Source of the DNA: Pseudovibrio sp947494035
GTDB lineage: Bacteria; Pseudomonadota; Alphaproteobacteria; Rhizobiales; Stappiaceae
DNA: 64,000 nt
Direction of reading: 5' to 3'
Assembly (NCBI GenBank): GCA_947494035.1
Contig: CANLTN010000005.1
Coordinates: 62,001 to 126,000 of the forward strand
In this document: positions 1 to 8,482 of the stretch, piece by piece
Layout of the letters: every line of letters starts with the position of its first letter
Numbering within the stretch: the first letter of the stretch is position 1
Notes under the pieces: generated by a model
Databases searched by the model: none
What the model was told of the DNA's origin: nothing
The model's input: only the letters and a program-made list of their open reading frames with translations
Program-made: the position numbers and the translations under genes

Positions 1-716
1 GCGTAATAACGGTTGTTTTCGCCTTCGTAATCTTCTTCAGAATCTGCAGAGAACGGCATTGCCTCATGCGGGGTGTACTCATCCTCAACGCCTTCGTCTT
101 CTGCGCCATCTTGTGGCACAGGGTCTTTGCCTATGAGGCCAGCGGCGTAGGCGAGCAGTGCAACGGCTGGCAGGCCGAGGCCAATCGTGCCGGTCAGTGT
201 TCTCATGCCGGTTGAGAGCTCAGGCAAGATCGTGGTGGGAATGGAGAAAATCCAATCGCCAAGGAAGCCACCGAGCCCGGTCGGAATTGGCCAGCTTGCC
301 GGAACCGGAATCGCGGCCAGACCACCTGCAAACAGCAAGGTTCCCAGAAACCACGTCAGAAACCGTTTTCGGGTGACACCCGATGTGTATTTGAGCGACA
401 AGCGCCAGCCCCAAATGAAGATTGGCACCAGAAAAACGGCTGTTGCCAGTCCGATTGTCTGCATCAACACGTCTGCCACAATGGCTCCGGTTTGACCCAG
501 AGCGTTGTTGATCTCCGCATTGGTTGCGTGATTCAAGCTCGGGTCGTTGGTTGACCATGTTGCGAGAGCGGCCGCCACACAGACGCCGACGACGAGGATC
601 ACCGCACCGCCAATGACGATCATGTTGCTTTTGATAAAGCGCTTTACCGGGCTCTCGGTATCAGCCAGCGAAACAGAGTTTGCTTTTGGTCGTTGCATTG
701 CAGCAGCCTGACGCAT
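1..716 (-). CDS. ftsK: DNA translocase FtsK, N-terminal part (runs off the left edge)
   Basis: FtsK is the inner-membrane, septum-anchored DNA pump that clears and resolves chromosomes at division. Only the first ~238 codons lie here. The translation opens MRQAAAMQRPKANS, then shows hydrophobic segments near residues 30-50, 80-105, 120-140 and 185-205. The phrase WSTNDPSLNHATN after the first segment is characteristic of alphaproteobacterial FtsK. An acidic linker (DGAEDEGVEDEY) begins before the edge, so the motor and gamma domains are outside. I start at the ATG at 716; a second in-frame ATG lies at 698. A GGAG sits just upstream, inside the end of the aminotransferase gene. The gene follows that aminotransferase by 4 nt on the same strand, so the two are probably cotranscribed, an order common in Rhizobiales. 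Confidence 0.88.
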   Translation of the reverse strand, partial: MRQAAAMQRPKANSVSLADTESPVKRFIKSNMIVIGGAVILVVGVCVAAALATWSTNDPSLNHATNAEINNALGQTGAIVADVLMQTIGLATAVFLVPIFIWGWRLSLKYTSGVTRKRFLTWFLGTLLFAGGLAAIPVPASWPIPTGLGGFLGDWIFSIPTTILPELSTGMRTLTGTIGLGLPAVALLAYAAGLIGKDPVPQDGAEDEGVEDEYTPHEAMPFSADSEEDYEGENNRYY

Positions 717-720
717 TCAA

Positions 721-1917
721 TTACTCCAGAGAGTCCAAAATTCTTCGGAAAGCTTCTTTGCTTACTTCCAAAGATTCGACGAGGGCGAGGCGAATGTATT
801 TGTCGCCGGGGTTTGAGCCGTCTGGCATGTCTGAGGCGATATAAGCCCCAGGAAGGGCTTTGACGCCTGCCTCACGCCAGAGCTTTTCAGCAACCTGCGC
901 GCCGGAGCCCCAGCGGGACACATCCAGCCAAAGAAAGAAACCGCCATCTTTGCGCACGGGGCCGAACAGAGGGGACAGCATTTCCTCGGCGGCGTCATAC
1001 TTCTCATTGTAGAGGCGACGGTTCTCGACCACGTGCTCTTCATCACCAAACGCACGCACGGCCAGCGCCTGAATAGGCATTGGGACCTGAGGAGCAGCTA
1101 TGTTGCGGAAATCAGCGAAGAATTGGATGAATTCCGGATCACCGGCAGCAAAGCCGCAGCGTGCGCCCGGCAGGTTGGAGCGCTTGGATAGCGAGTTGAA
1201 GGTCACAACGTTTTTCAGTGTGCCGTCAATTGCTTCAGCTGCTTCCAGAATGCCGGTCGGCGGTGTCTCGCGGTAGATCTCGGAATAGCACTCATCGGAG
1301 AAGAGCATAAAGTTGTGTTTTCGCGCCAGCTTGATGAGCTTTTGCAAATACGCCATTGGTGCCACGGTGCCCTGCGGATTGGCTGGGGTCGCGAAGTAGA
1401 ACGCGACGGTCCGGTCGAGCAGGTCCGGGGCGATTGCATCCAAATCCGGCAACACGCCGTCCGCAGGTTCTGGGAGAAGAATTTCGTCGGCACCCGCAAT
1501 ATGAGCTCCGGCTCCGTAGGATTGGTAGAACGGGTTCGGCAAAATAACCGCCGGTTTGCCGTTTTTTTTCAGATAGTCTCGTGCGGAGACACAGCCGAAG
1601 ACGAGGCCTTCACGAGATCCGTTGAGCGGAATGATGCTCTTGTTTGGATTAAAGGCGTCGGACAGATTAAAACGGGTCTTCAGCCAGTTGCCAACAGCGG
1701 TGCGGAATTGGTCTGTGCCGCGAATAGCAGGGTATCTGCGGAAGTCTGCTTTATGTTTTTCAAGAACTTCAATGACATAGCTTGGGGGTTCATGACGCGG
1801 TTCGCCTATCGTCATGACAATTGGATCGAGCCCCGGTTCAATGCCAGCGAGTTGCTGGTTCAGACGCTGAAACGGGTTTCCTCCGCTAGATTTTCTTTCA
1901 ACTTCTTTCGTGGACAC
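721..1917 (-). CDS. Class I/II aminotransferase, DapC/aspartate-transaminase-like
   Basis: This is a PLP-dependent fold-type I aminotransferase of 398 residues, the usual length. The PLP-binding lysine is in SLSKRSNLPG (about residue 245), with the upstream FSDECYSEIY and the substrate-pocket arginine near the end (YIRLAL). Homologues in this position in alphaproteobacteria are often named N-succinyldiaminopimelate aminotransferase, which would place it in lysine and peptidoglycan precursor synthesis. Sequence alone does not fix the substrate, so no gene symbol is given. It lies immediately upstream of ftsK on the same strand and is divergent from the transporter gene at 2119. The 200-nt gap between them should hold both promoters. 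Confidence 0.85.
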   Translation of the reverse strand: MSTKEVERKSSGGNPFQRLNQQLAGIEPGLDPIVMTIGEPRHEPPSYVIEVLEKHKADFRRYPAIRGTDQFRTAVGNWLKTRFNLSDAFNPNKSIIPLNGSREGLVFGCVSARDYLKKNGKPAVILPNPFYQSYGAGAHIAGADEILLPEPADGVLPDLDAIAPDLLDRTVAFYFATPANPQGTVAPMAYLQKLIKLARKHNFMLFSDECYSEIYRETPPTGILEAAEAIDGTLKNVVTFNSLSKRSNLPGARCGFAAGDPEFIQFFADFRNIAAPQVPMPIQALAVRAFGDEEHVVENRRLYNEKYDAAEEMLSPLFGPVRKDGGFFLWLDVSRWGSGAQVAEKLWREAGVKALPGAYIASDMPDGSNPGDKYIRLALVESLEVSKEAFRRILDSLE

Positions 1918-2118
1918 AAGAATTCTCGCTGGAATAATTTACAGTAAATGCTCAGAGCACCAAATTTTAGTATTTTTTGGTAAATTGGCTGTTAACCAAT
2001 TTGTTGTGCGCGAAGCTGAATAGGGGGTTCTTCTGGGGTTTGTCATCTGATTTTTTAGAAGTGTGGGTTCTGATGGTCACTCTGAGTTAGGATTGAACTT
2101 AGGCCGGGATTTGTCAAA

Positions 2119-3123
2119 ATGGCACAAACCACAGAAAACGTTGAGGCGAGTCATATCCATCTGGACTCCTCATGTGTTGTTATTTTCTCCAAATCCAAAG
2201 GCATGCGCCAGCTTAATCTGAAGCAATTGCGTGACTATGAGTTGCAGCCCGGTGAATTTTATTGGGCTTACCTGCAGCGTTCTTCCTCTCAAAACCGAGA
2301 ATTCCTTGAGCACGTTGGATTGGAGCACTCCGATATTGATGAGCTGCTTGCACGAGATGCACGCCCGCATTGCCATATGCGCAGTGGAGGAGCGTTTATC
2401 TCTATGAACGTGTTCAACGCGTTGCCGAAGCAGGACAGCAGCGACATGGAGTGTGTTCAGCTTTGGGTTGATGCCACCCGGATAATCTGTGTCTGGCATA
2501 ATCCTCTGGATGTTTTCCAACGGCTCTTGGAAGGATTTCAGACCCACATACCTCCTGCAAATACAGCAGAGTTCTGGGCGAGGCTTGCGCTTACAGTTGC
2601 GGGGAGAGCTGAAGAGATGGTGGAGAGCTTGCAGGACCGGATTGACCATCTGGAGGATGTGGTTCTTGAGACCGGTGAGCACCCTTGGGAGAGTGAGCTG
2701 GCGCAGGTTCGGCGGTTGGCGACGATCATTCGCAGGAGCATGTTGGTACATCTGGACACCCTGCGGAATTTCGAGGTCGAGAATTTCGAATGGGTCAAGC
2801 GGGTCAATCGGCGGCGAATCCATGAGGCGGGAGATCGGACGCTTCGGATTGCGGAAGAGATGGATGCTATTCGCGAACGAGCCGAAATTATTCATGACCA
2901 GATCATGTTTAAGCGATCGGAGATCATCAATCGCTACATGCTGACGATGGCGGCAATCGCTGTTGTCTTTTTGCCGCTGACCTTCATCACAGGATTGTTA
3001 GGGATCAACGTGGCGGGAATTCCGGGCAGTCAAGATCCCGTCGCGTTTACGGTTGTAAGCGCGATCCTGATTGCTCTTGGAGTGGTGCTATTCGTGATTG
3101 TGCGGCGGTTCAAGATGTTTTAG
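2119..3123 (+). CDS. CorA-family metal transporter, ZntB-like
   Basis: The protein has 334 residues with a long helical, charged cytoplasmic N-terminal domain and two C-terminal transmembrane segments (about residues 270-290 and 305-328). The family signature between them reads GINVAGIPG in place of the classical GMN of magnesium-specific CorA. This variant and the following GGIP/AGIP loop resemble ZntB, a zinc-related CorA relative, so zinc or another divalent ion is as likely as magnesium. It should form a homopentamer in the inner membrane. It converges on the DUF1674 gene at 3127 with only 3 nt between stops. Confidence 0.85.
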   Translation: MAQTTENVEASHIHLDSSCVVIFSKSKGMRQLNLKQLRDYELQPGEFYWAYLQRSSSQNREFLEHVGLEHSDIDELLARDARPHCHMRSGGAFISMNVFNALPKQDSSDMECVQLWVDATRIICVWHNPLDVFQRLLEGFQTHIPPANTAEFWARLALTVAGRAEEMVESLQDRIDHLEDVVLETGEHPWESELAQVRRLATIIRRSMLVHLDTLRNFEVENFEWVKRVNRRRIHEAGDRTLRIAEEMDAIRERAEIIHDQIMFKRSEIINRYMLTMAAIAVVFLPLTFITGLLGINVAGIPGSQDPVAFTVVSAILIALGVVLFVIVRRFKMF

Positions 3124-3126
3124 CGC

Positions 3127-3390
3127 CTAAAAGTCGCTGGTGATGCCTTTGACTTCCCAGTCACTGTAGCGTGCAGGATCGAGGCCACCGCGGCCGTTGA
3201 ATTCTTTCGGCATTTCGTTTTGGGCTGCATCGATCTCGGCGCGGCGTTCTTCGGCTTCTTTCAAAGCGCGTTGTGCTGCTGGGGGAAGATCTTCAAACCG
3301 GCGCTTTTGTGGAGCCTCTTCGATTTGTTCAATTGTGTCGATGTTCTTCGCTTTGAAATTTTCGACTGCTGATTTTTCGGTTTTTTCCAT
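3127..3390 (-). CDS. DUF1674 protein, SDHAF4-like succinate dehydrogenase assembly factor
   Basis: This small protein of 87 residues ends in the DUF1674 signature GRGGLDPARYSDWE followed by KGITSDF. DUF1674 is the bacterial counterpart of mitochondrial SDHAF4, which helps flavinylated SdhA assemble into complex II. The N-terminal half is charged and low in complexity (many K, E and A), as usual in this family. It lies between a metal transporter gene and htpX, a placement near htpX and rsmB that is common in alphaproteobacteria. The function in this organism is inferred from the family only. Confidence 0.82.
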   Translation of the reverse strand: MEKTEKSAVENFKAKNIDTIEQIEEAPQKRRFEDLPPAAQRALKEAEERRAEIDAAQNEMPKEFNGRGGLDPARYSDWEVKGITSDF

Positions 3391-3603
3391 CTCAAACCCC
3401 GTTGGCCGGTGCTGCTTATCGCTTTTGTAAGCTTGCGTTTGCCATTTGGAGCTACCACTTATGCAGACAGCGGTAGTTTCACAATGATCGCGTTAGCTTA
3501 GATATAGGCGCGAGAGCCTGTGTTTTGCAATGGGTCTTGCGGTTGTTGGTGGACGAGCGTCTAAATTGGCGATGTTGAGAGAACAGATTGGAGCATTGAA
3601 ACC

Positions 3604-4632
3604 ATGAACTATGTACGGACCGGTATGCTGCTTGCGGCGATGACCGCTTTGTTTATGGGCATTGGCTTCATGATTGGCGGCCAAAGCGGCATGTTGATTG
3701 CGCTTGTGATCGCTGGCGGCATGAACATTTTCTCCTATTGGAATTCGGACCGCATGGTTTTGTCCATGCACCATGCTCAGGAAGTGGATGAGCAACAGGC
3801 GCCGGAGCTATATGGCATGGTTCGGACCATGGCAGCGCGTGCGGAACTACCAATGCCCAAGGTTTATGTGATCCATAACCCGCAGCCCAATGCATTTGCG
3901 ACAGGCAGAAACCCGAGGAATGCGGCTGTTGCCGCGACGACCGGTCTTCTGGATACTCTGACCAGAGAAGAGGTGGCGGGCGTGATGGCGCACGAGCTGG
4001 CGCACGTGAAAAATCATGACACCCTGATCATGACCATCACGGCGACGTTTGCGGGTGCAATTTCAATGCTGGCGAGCTTTGCGCTTTTCTTCGGCGGAAA
4101 CCGGAATAATCCTCTGGGCCTGATTGGTTCGATCCTGATGATGGTTCTGGCACCAATGGCTGCTGCGCTGGTTCAGATGGCAATCTCCAGAACACGCGAG
4201 TATGCGGCCGACCGTATGGGCGCGCAGATTTGTGGCAACCCGCTGTGGCTTGCTTCTGCCTTGCATAAGATTGCAGGCGGTGCGGCGCATATTGTGAACG
4301 AGGACGCGGAGCACAATCCTGCAACGGCGCATATGTTCATAATCAACCCGCTTTCGGGTCAGAACATGGATAACCTTTTCTCCACGCATCCAGACACAGA
4401 TAACCGTATTGCCGCGCTTCACGAGATGGCTGATGAAGCTGGTTTTACCGATAATATGCATGGTTCGGGTGGCGGGCACTTTCATGTTCAAGAGACATCT
4501 TATGCCCAGCCTGAGCATGAACCCCATCGTCCAAGTGGACCATGGGGTTCTGCTGGTCAGACGGGACAGCACTCTGGCCGTGATCAGTCCGATCATGATG
4601 AACCGCGCAGGCCAAAGGGGCCGTGGGGCTAA
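3604..4632 (+). CDS. htpX: Zinc metalloprotease HtpX
   Basis: HtpX is an inner-membrane M48 zinc protease that degrades misfolded membrane proteins. The zinc-binding HExxH motif is seen as HELAHVKNHD (about residue 137), with the third ligand glutamate in REYAADRMGA. Hydrophobic segments lie near residues 8-25, 27-45, 148-170 and 178-198. At 342 residues it is longer than the ~290-residue E. coli enzyme because of a histidine-, proline- and glycine-rich C-terminal tail (PHRPSGPWG, repeated as PRRPKGPWG at the very end). The repeated tail is a lineage feature of unknown role. The gene is divergent from the DUF1674 gene and upstream of rsmB. Confidence 0.93.
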   Translation: MNYVRTGMLLAAMTALFMGIGFMIGGQSGMLIALVIAGGMNIFSYWNSDRMVLSMHHAQEVDEQQAPELYGMVRTMAARAELPMPKVYVIHNPQPNAFATGRNPRNAAVAATTGLLDTLTREEVAGVMAHELAHVKNHDTLIMTITATFAGAISMLASFALFFGGNRNNPLGLIGSILMMVLAPMAAALVQMAISRTREYAADRMGAQICGNPLWLASALHKIAGGAAHIVNEDAEHNPATAHMFIINPLSGQNMDNLFSTHPDTDNRIAALHEMADEAGFTDNMHGSGGGHFHVQETSYAQPEHEPHRPSGPWGSAGQTGQHSGRDQSDHDEPRRPKGPWG

Positions 4633-4936
4633 AGGCACGGGTAAATTGCAAATGCGAGGTGCCTCTCGCATTTGCTTTGTTGATTGAGCCGTGTTTACCT
4701 GAATAACTATTCGGGCTTCTCAAAATATCTTTGCAATATTAAAGGTTCTGTGGTTAGCCGAGCAGGATTTGACAGTTCTCCTGTGGTTGCAACTGGCAGT
4801 AATCCGCTAAAACTCCCAGTGCAACCAGATGGTATAGCCCGGTTTCTGACAGAAGCCTTTCACGCAGGAATGCACAGTTACAAGAAGAGATGGCGCCCTA
4901 GGACTGGCGACACATTCTGGAATACATGGATCAACG
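4633..4936. other. Intergenic region between htpX and rsmB, nothing recognised
   Basis: These 304 nt carry no gene I can support. The frame that crosses it (4684-4953) has no family features and runs into rsmB in another frame. The region is presumably the rsmB promoter and leader. Confidence 0.5.
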
Positions 4937-6391
4937 ATGAGCGCAGAGCGTAAGAATACATCCTCCCGAGACAGAAACTCCAAGTTCAAGGGGAGAGAGC
5001 GTTCTGGAGCACCAAGGCATTCACGTGGAGATGACAGACCTTCTGAAACGGAAGGTGTTGAGGGTACCTTTAAAGACCCGGGTTATGCCGCGCGTAAAGC
5101 GGCGACGGACCTGATTGGTAAGGTGCTCAGCAAGCGCATGCCGTTGGATGGTGAGCTTGATCTGAACAATGGCCATCCGGGCTACAAGCGGCTTGAGCCA
5201 AATGATCGGGCGTTGGTTCGTGCGATTATTGGTACTGCTCTGCGTCGTCGTGGTCAGATCCAAGATGTTATTGATCGCTTTCTTGATCGCCCAATCCCTG
5301 AGAAAACTGGCCGTGTTCTGGATATTCTCCATGTGGCTATGGCGCAGTTGTTCTTTATGTCCGTTCCTGATCATGCAGCGGTTTCCCTTGCGGTGACGCT
5401 TGCGGGACGTGATAGTCGTGCCAAGCCCTACAAAAATCTTGTTAACGCAGTGCTGCGTCGCGCCACCCGCGAAGGTGCGGCGATTATCGCTGAGCAGGAT
5501 GCGGCGAAGTTGAATGCCCCTGAGTGGATGTTCACGCGTTGGTGCGAAGTCTACGGTGAAGAAGCCGCGCGTGCGATGTCTGCTGCGCACATGAAAGAAC
5601 CGTATCTGGATCTGTCGGTGCCTGCGGATCGTGATGACTGGGCCGAGAAGCTTGGCGGTGAGGTTCAGCTTGGCTACTCGGTGCGCTTGCAGCCGGACGG
5701 GCCTATTGAAAAGCTTGAAGGTTTTGACGACGGCAAGTGGTGGGTTCAGGATGCAGCAGCAGCTGTTCCGGCTCGTTTGCTGGGTGATATAAAAGGCAAA
5801 GCGGTTGCTGACCTGTGTGCCGCGCCGGGTGGCAAAACCATGCAGCTGGCTGCAGCTGGTGCTAATGTCACCGCTGTTGATATCTCGGCACGCCGCTTGC
5901 AGCGTCTCACACAGAACCTGAAGCGTGTTGGATTGGAAGCCGACACAGAAGTTTCTGATCTGCGCGAGTTTGTGCCCATAGATCTGTTCGATGCTATTTT
6001 ATTGGATGCTCCGTGTTCTGCGACTGGCACCATTCGCCGGCATCCGGATGTGGCATGGCTGAAGCGTGAAGATGACGTTCTCAAACTGGCAGATCTGCAG
6101 TACGAGTTGCTTGAGAAAGCTCTTGGCTGGCTGAAACCCGGCGGAATGCTGGTTTATTGCACCTGTTCGCTTGAGCAAGAAGAGGGCGAACTGCAAATCC
6201 AACGTCTACTGTTGGAGCACCCGGAGGTGCAGCGCGTTCCTGTGACGGCAGAAGAGCTGGGCGGTGTTGCTGAGGCAATCAACTTCCAGGGAGACTTCCG
6301 TGCGATGCCGGGGCAGAACCCATCTACTGGCAAAACATCCGGTGGACTGGACGGCTTTTTCGCGGCTCGATTGCATCTCTCAGAAAAATAG
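4937..6391 (+). CDS. rsmB: 16S rRNA m5C967 methyltransferase RsmB
   Basis: RsmB methylates cytosine 967 of 16S rRNA using S-adenosylmethionine. The 484-residue protein has a charged, poorly conserved start (about residues 1-45), a NusB-like RNA-binding domain (about 50-190) and a Rossmann methyltransferase domain. The SAM-binding stretch reads DLCAAPGGKT (about 293). The two RNA m5C methyltransferase cysteines are in DAPCSATGT (about 358) and YCTCSLEQEE (about 410). It is followed on the same strand by a heparinase II/III gene and purH, a conserved alphaproteobacterial order. Confidence 0.92.
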   Translation: MSAERKNTSSRDRNSKFKGRERSGAPRHSRGDDRPSETEGVEGTFKDPGYAARKAATDLIGKVLSKRMPLDGELDLNNGHPGYKRLEPNDRALVRAIIGTALRRRGQIQDVIDRFLDRPIPEKTGRVLDILHVAMAQLFFMSVPDHAAVSLAVTLAGRDSRAKPYKNLVNAVLRRATREGAAIIAEQDAAKLNAPEWMFTRWCEVYGEEAARAMSAAHMKEPYLDLSVPADRDDWAEKLGGEVQLGYSVRLQPDGPIEKLEGFDDGKWWVQDAAAAVPARLLGDIKGKAVADLCAAPGGKTMQLAAAGANVTAVDISARRLQRLTQNLKRVGLEADTEVSDLREFVPIDLFDAILLDAPCSATGTIRRHPDVAWLKREDDVLKLADLQYELLEKALGWLKPGGMLVYCTCSLEQEEGELQIQRLLLEHPEVQRVPVTAEELGGVAEAINFQGDFRAMPGQNPSTGKTSGGLDGFFAARLHLSEK

Positions 6392-6536
6392 GTGGTGGAA
6401 TATCACCAATCATATGCGCAAAGTGAGCATGGTTAACGAGATTTAAACCGCTTGGGCGCAAACCATTTATTAAGTTTCACTGGAGCGTGTCGTTGCTCAC
6501 TGCATTCACGCTTACGCTCCAATTCGTTGTTTTTGT

Positions 6537-6580
6537 GCGTATCCTGATCCGAAAACCGAAGACGCTTTTCGGGGATACGC
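6537..6580. repeat. RIME-like dispersed palindrome, copy 1
   Basis: A near-palindrome opens GCGTATCCTGATCCGAAAAC and closes CTTTTCGGGGATACGC. It belongs to the same family as the elements at 12176, 17343, 41122 and 44170. It is preceded by a stretch (CGCTCCAATTCGTTGTTTTT) similar to that before the copies at 17343 and 44170, so the whole mosaic is about 80 bp. Such elements are known as intergenic mosaic repeats in Rhizobiales. Confidence 0.7.
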
Positions 6581-6602
6581 TCTAGCGGAGAGCTGAAAGC
6601 GT

Positions 6603-8318
6603 ATGACAGGCGCAACAGTGTCCGAGAGGCTTCGAATCGTTAGCCTTTTGACACAAAACATGGCTCAAAACAGTCTGAACTGGGCGCGAGGGGGATCGAT
6701 GTTCCGCTTGTTCTCGTTTGGAAGTGCGCCATCGCGTCTGTTGATTGCTCCTCAGGATCTGCGTACTGCAGATGCGACCAATGCTGCCGACATCTATGCA
6801 GGCCGTTTCCTGTTTGCCGGACATTTGGTTGAAGTTGGCGGGCAGTCTCCGTTTGATGTTGAACCACCGAATCTGGAATGGGGGAAGGCTCTCCACGGGT
6901 TTTCCTGGCTCCGTCATTTGCGCGCGGCCGAAACCAACATGGCGCAGCAAAATGCGCGGGCGTTGGTTGAGGACTGGATCAAGACGTGTGGGCGCTGGCA
7001 TGACATTGGCTGGAAACAAGAGGTTGTTGCCCGTCGTGTGCTAAGCTGGATGGCTCAATCTCCTTTATTGCTGACCGGGTGTGAAGCGGATTTCTATCGC
7101 TCCTTTATGCGTTCGCTGTATCGGCAAGTGCGGTTCCTGCGTCGCACCATGGGTAAAACGCCGGAAGGCTTGCCGCGTCTGACAGTTGCAATGGCGAATG
7201 CCTGTGCGACAGTTTCCATGGACGGGCAGGGGCGGCACGTCAAGCAAGCTTTGAAGCGGCTTGATCAGGAGCTTAAGCGTCAGATCCTACCTGACGGCGG
7301 ACATATCTCCCGGCATCCCGGTGCTATCATCGAGATCCTTGTTGACCTGCTTCCAATTCGTCAAGCGCTTGTGATGCAGGGACAAACCGTATCGCCGACC
7401 ATGATGGAATCCATTGATCGCATGATGCCGATGATCCGTTTCTTCCGTCACGGTGATGGTTCCTTTGCGCATTTCAACGGTATGGGTTCGACGCCGGGCG
7501 ATGTGGTTGCGACCATTCTCGCCTACGATGATGCGCGTGGTAATCCGCCTGTGAGTGCGCCGCACTCCGGCTACCAGCGATTGATGGGCGGGGATAGCCT
7601 TGTGATGATGGACGTGGGCGCGCCTCCGCCAACGCGGTTTTCCAGCAGCACCCATGCGGGTTGTTTGTCGTTCGAGTTCTCCTCCAAGCGCAATCGCATC
7701 GTGGTCAACTGCGGTGTTTCTACACGCGAGCAGGTGGCGTGGAAAATGGTGGCGCGTTCTACGGCGGCCCATTCTACAGCCGGTATTGGGGATACTTCCT
7801 CGTGCCGTTTCCTGACGTCCTCTCGTTTTGACAAGGTGTTGGGCAATCCAGTGTTGTCCGGACCGAAGGACGTTGAGGCCGAGCGTCAGGATACTGATCT
7901 TTCAGACCGCGTGATTGCAAGCCATGACGGTTATGTTGAGCGCTATGGCATTGTGCATGAGCGTGATCTCACTTTGTCACGTGATGGGACGGTTCTGGAT
8001 GGGATCGACCGGTTTAAGCCGACATCTGATAAGGTTGAGGAAGAGGTTGTGACGGTCCGCTTCCATTTACATCCGCAGGTGAGTTGCTCCATGTTGCCGC
8101 TGGCTGAAGCGGCTGTGCTGTCTTGCCCTGATGGTGAGTCCTGGGAGTTTACTGCCGAAGGGCTTGAGTTCACAGTTGAAGAATCAATCTATCTGTCTGA
8201 CGTCTTTGGCCACCAGCAAACCCAGCAGATTGTCATTACGCTTAATGTGAAAGCAGCACAAAGCGTAACATGGATGTTGAGAAAGACAGCATCTGCAAAG
8301 GGACGGCGGAAGACCTAA
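6603..8318 (+). CDS. Heparinase II/III family protein
   Basis: A 571-residue protein with an all-alpha N-terminal half (about 1-330) and a C-terminal beta-rich heparinase II/III domain (about 345-540). The C-terminal domain contains STHAGCLSFEF, RSTAAHSTAG and a region around HERDLTLSRDG. This family includes polysaccharide lyases acting on uronic-acid polymers. The close linkage rsmB - this gene - purH is conserved in alphaproteobacteria, but I know of no agreed substrate for this branch, and there is no obvious signal peptide. It may act on a cell-envelope or exported polysaccharide. I take the ATG at 6603, preceded by GGAGAG. Confidence 0.85.
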   Translation: MTGATVSERLRIVSLLTQNMAQNSLNWARGGSMFRLFSFGSAPSRLLIAPQDLRTADATNAADIYAGRFLFAGHLVEVGGQSPFDVEPPNLEWGKALHGFSWLRHLRAAETNMAQQNARALVEDWIKTCGRWHDIGWKQEVVARRVLSWMAQSPLLLTGCEADFYRSFMRSLYRQVRFLRRTMGKTPEGLPRLTVAMANACATVSMDGQGRHVKQALKRLDQELKRQILPDGGHISRHPGAIIEILVDLLPIRQALVMQGQTVSPTMMESIDRMMPMIRFFRHGDGSFAHFNGMGSTPGDVVATILAYDDARGNPPVSAPHSGYQRLMGGDSLVMMDVGAPPPTRFSSSTHAGCLSFEFSSKRNRIVVNCGVSTREQVAWKMVARSTAAHSTAGIGDTSSCRFLTSSRFDKVLGNPVLSGPKDVEAERQDTDLSDRVIASHDGYVERYGIVHERDLTLSRDGTVLDGIDRFKPTSDKVEEEVVTVRFHLHPQVSCSMLPLAEAAVLSCPDGESWEFTAEGLEFTVEESIYLSDVFGHQQTQQIVITLNVKAAQSVTWMLRKTASAKGRRKT

Positions 8319-8482
8319 CGTCATTTACTCTGGCGCTCTTTAAGTGATGTAACTGCTCCGAAAGGTTATCTTCCAAACCTGCGCCAACACTCAATAAATG
8401 GGTTCCCACGGCTGTGAATAAGTGTTATCTGGCGGGCGTCAAACCCTTCTTTGTCCTCCATTAGAGAATAAGGCTTTTACCC

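Noticed and set aside
4684..4953. 89-residue frame between htpX and rsmB
   Set aside because: It has no family pattern, a weak start, and it runs into rsmB in another frame.
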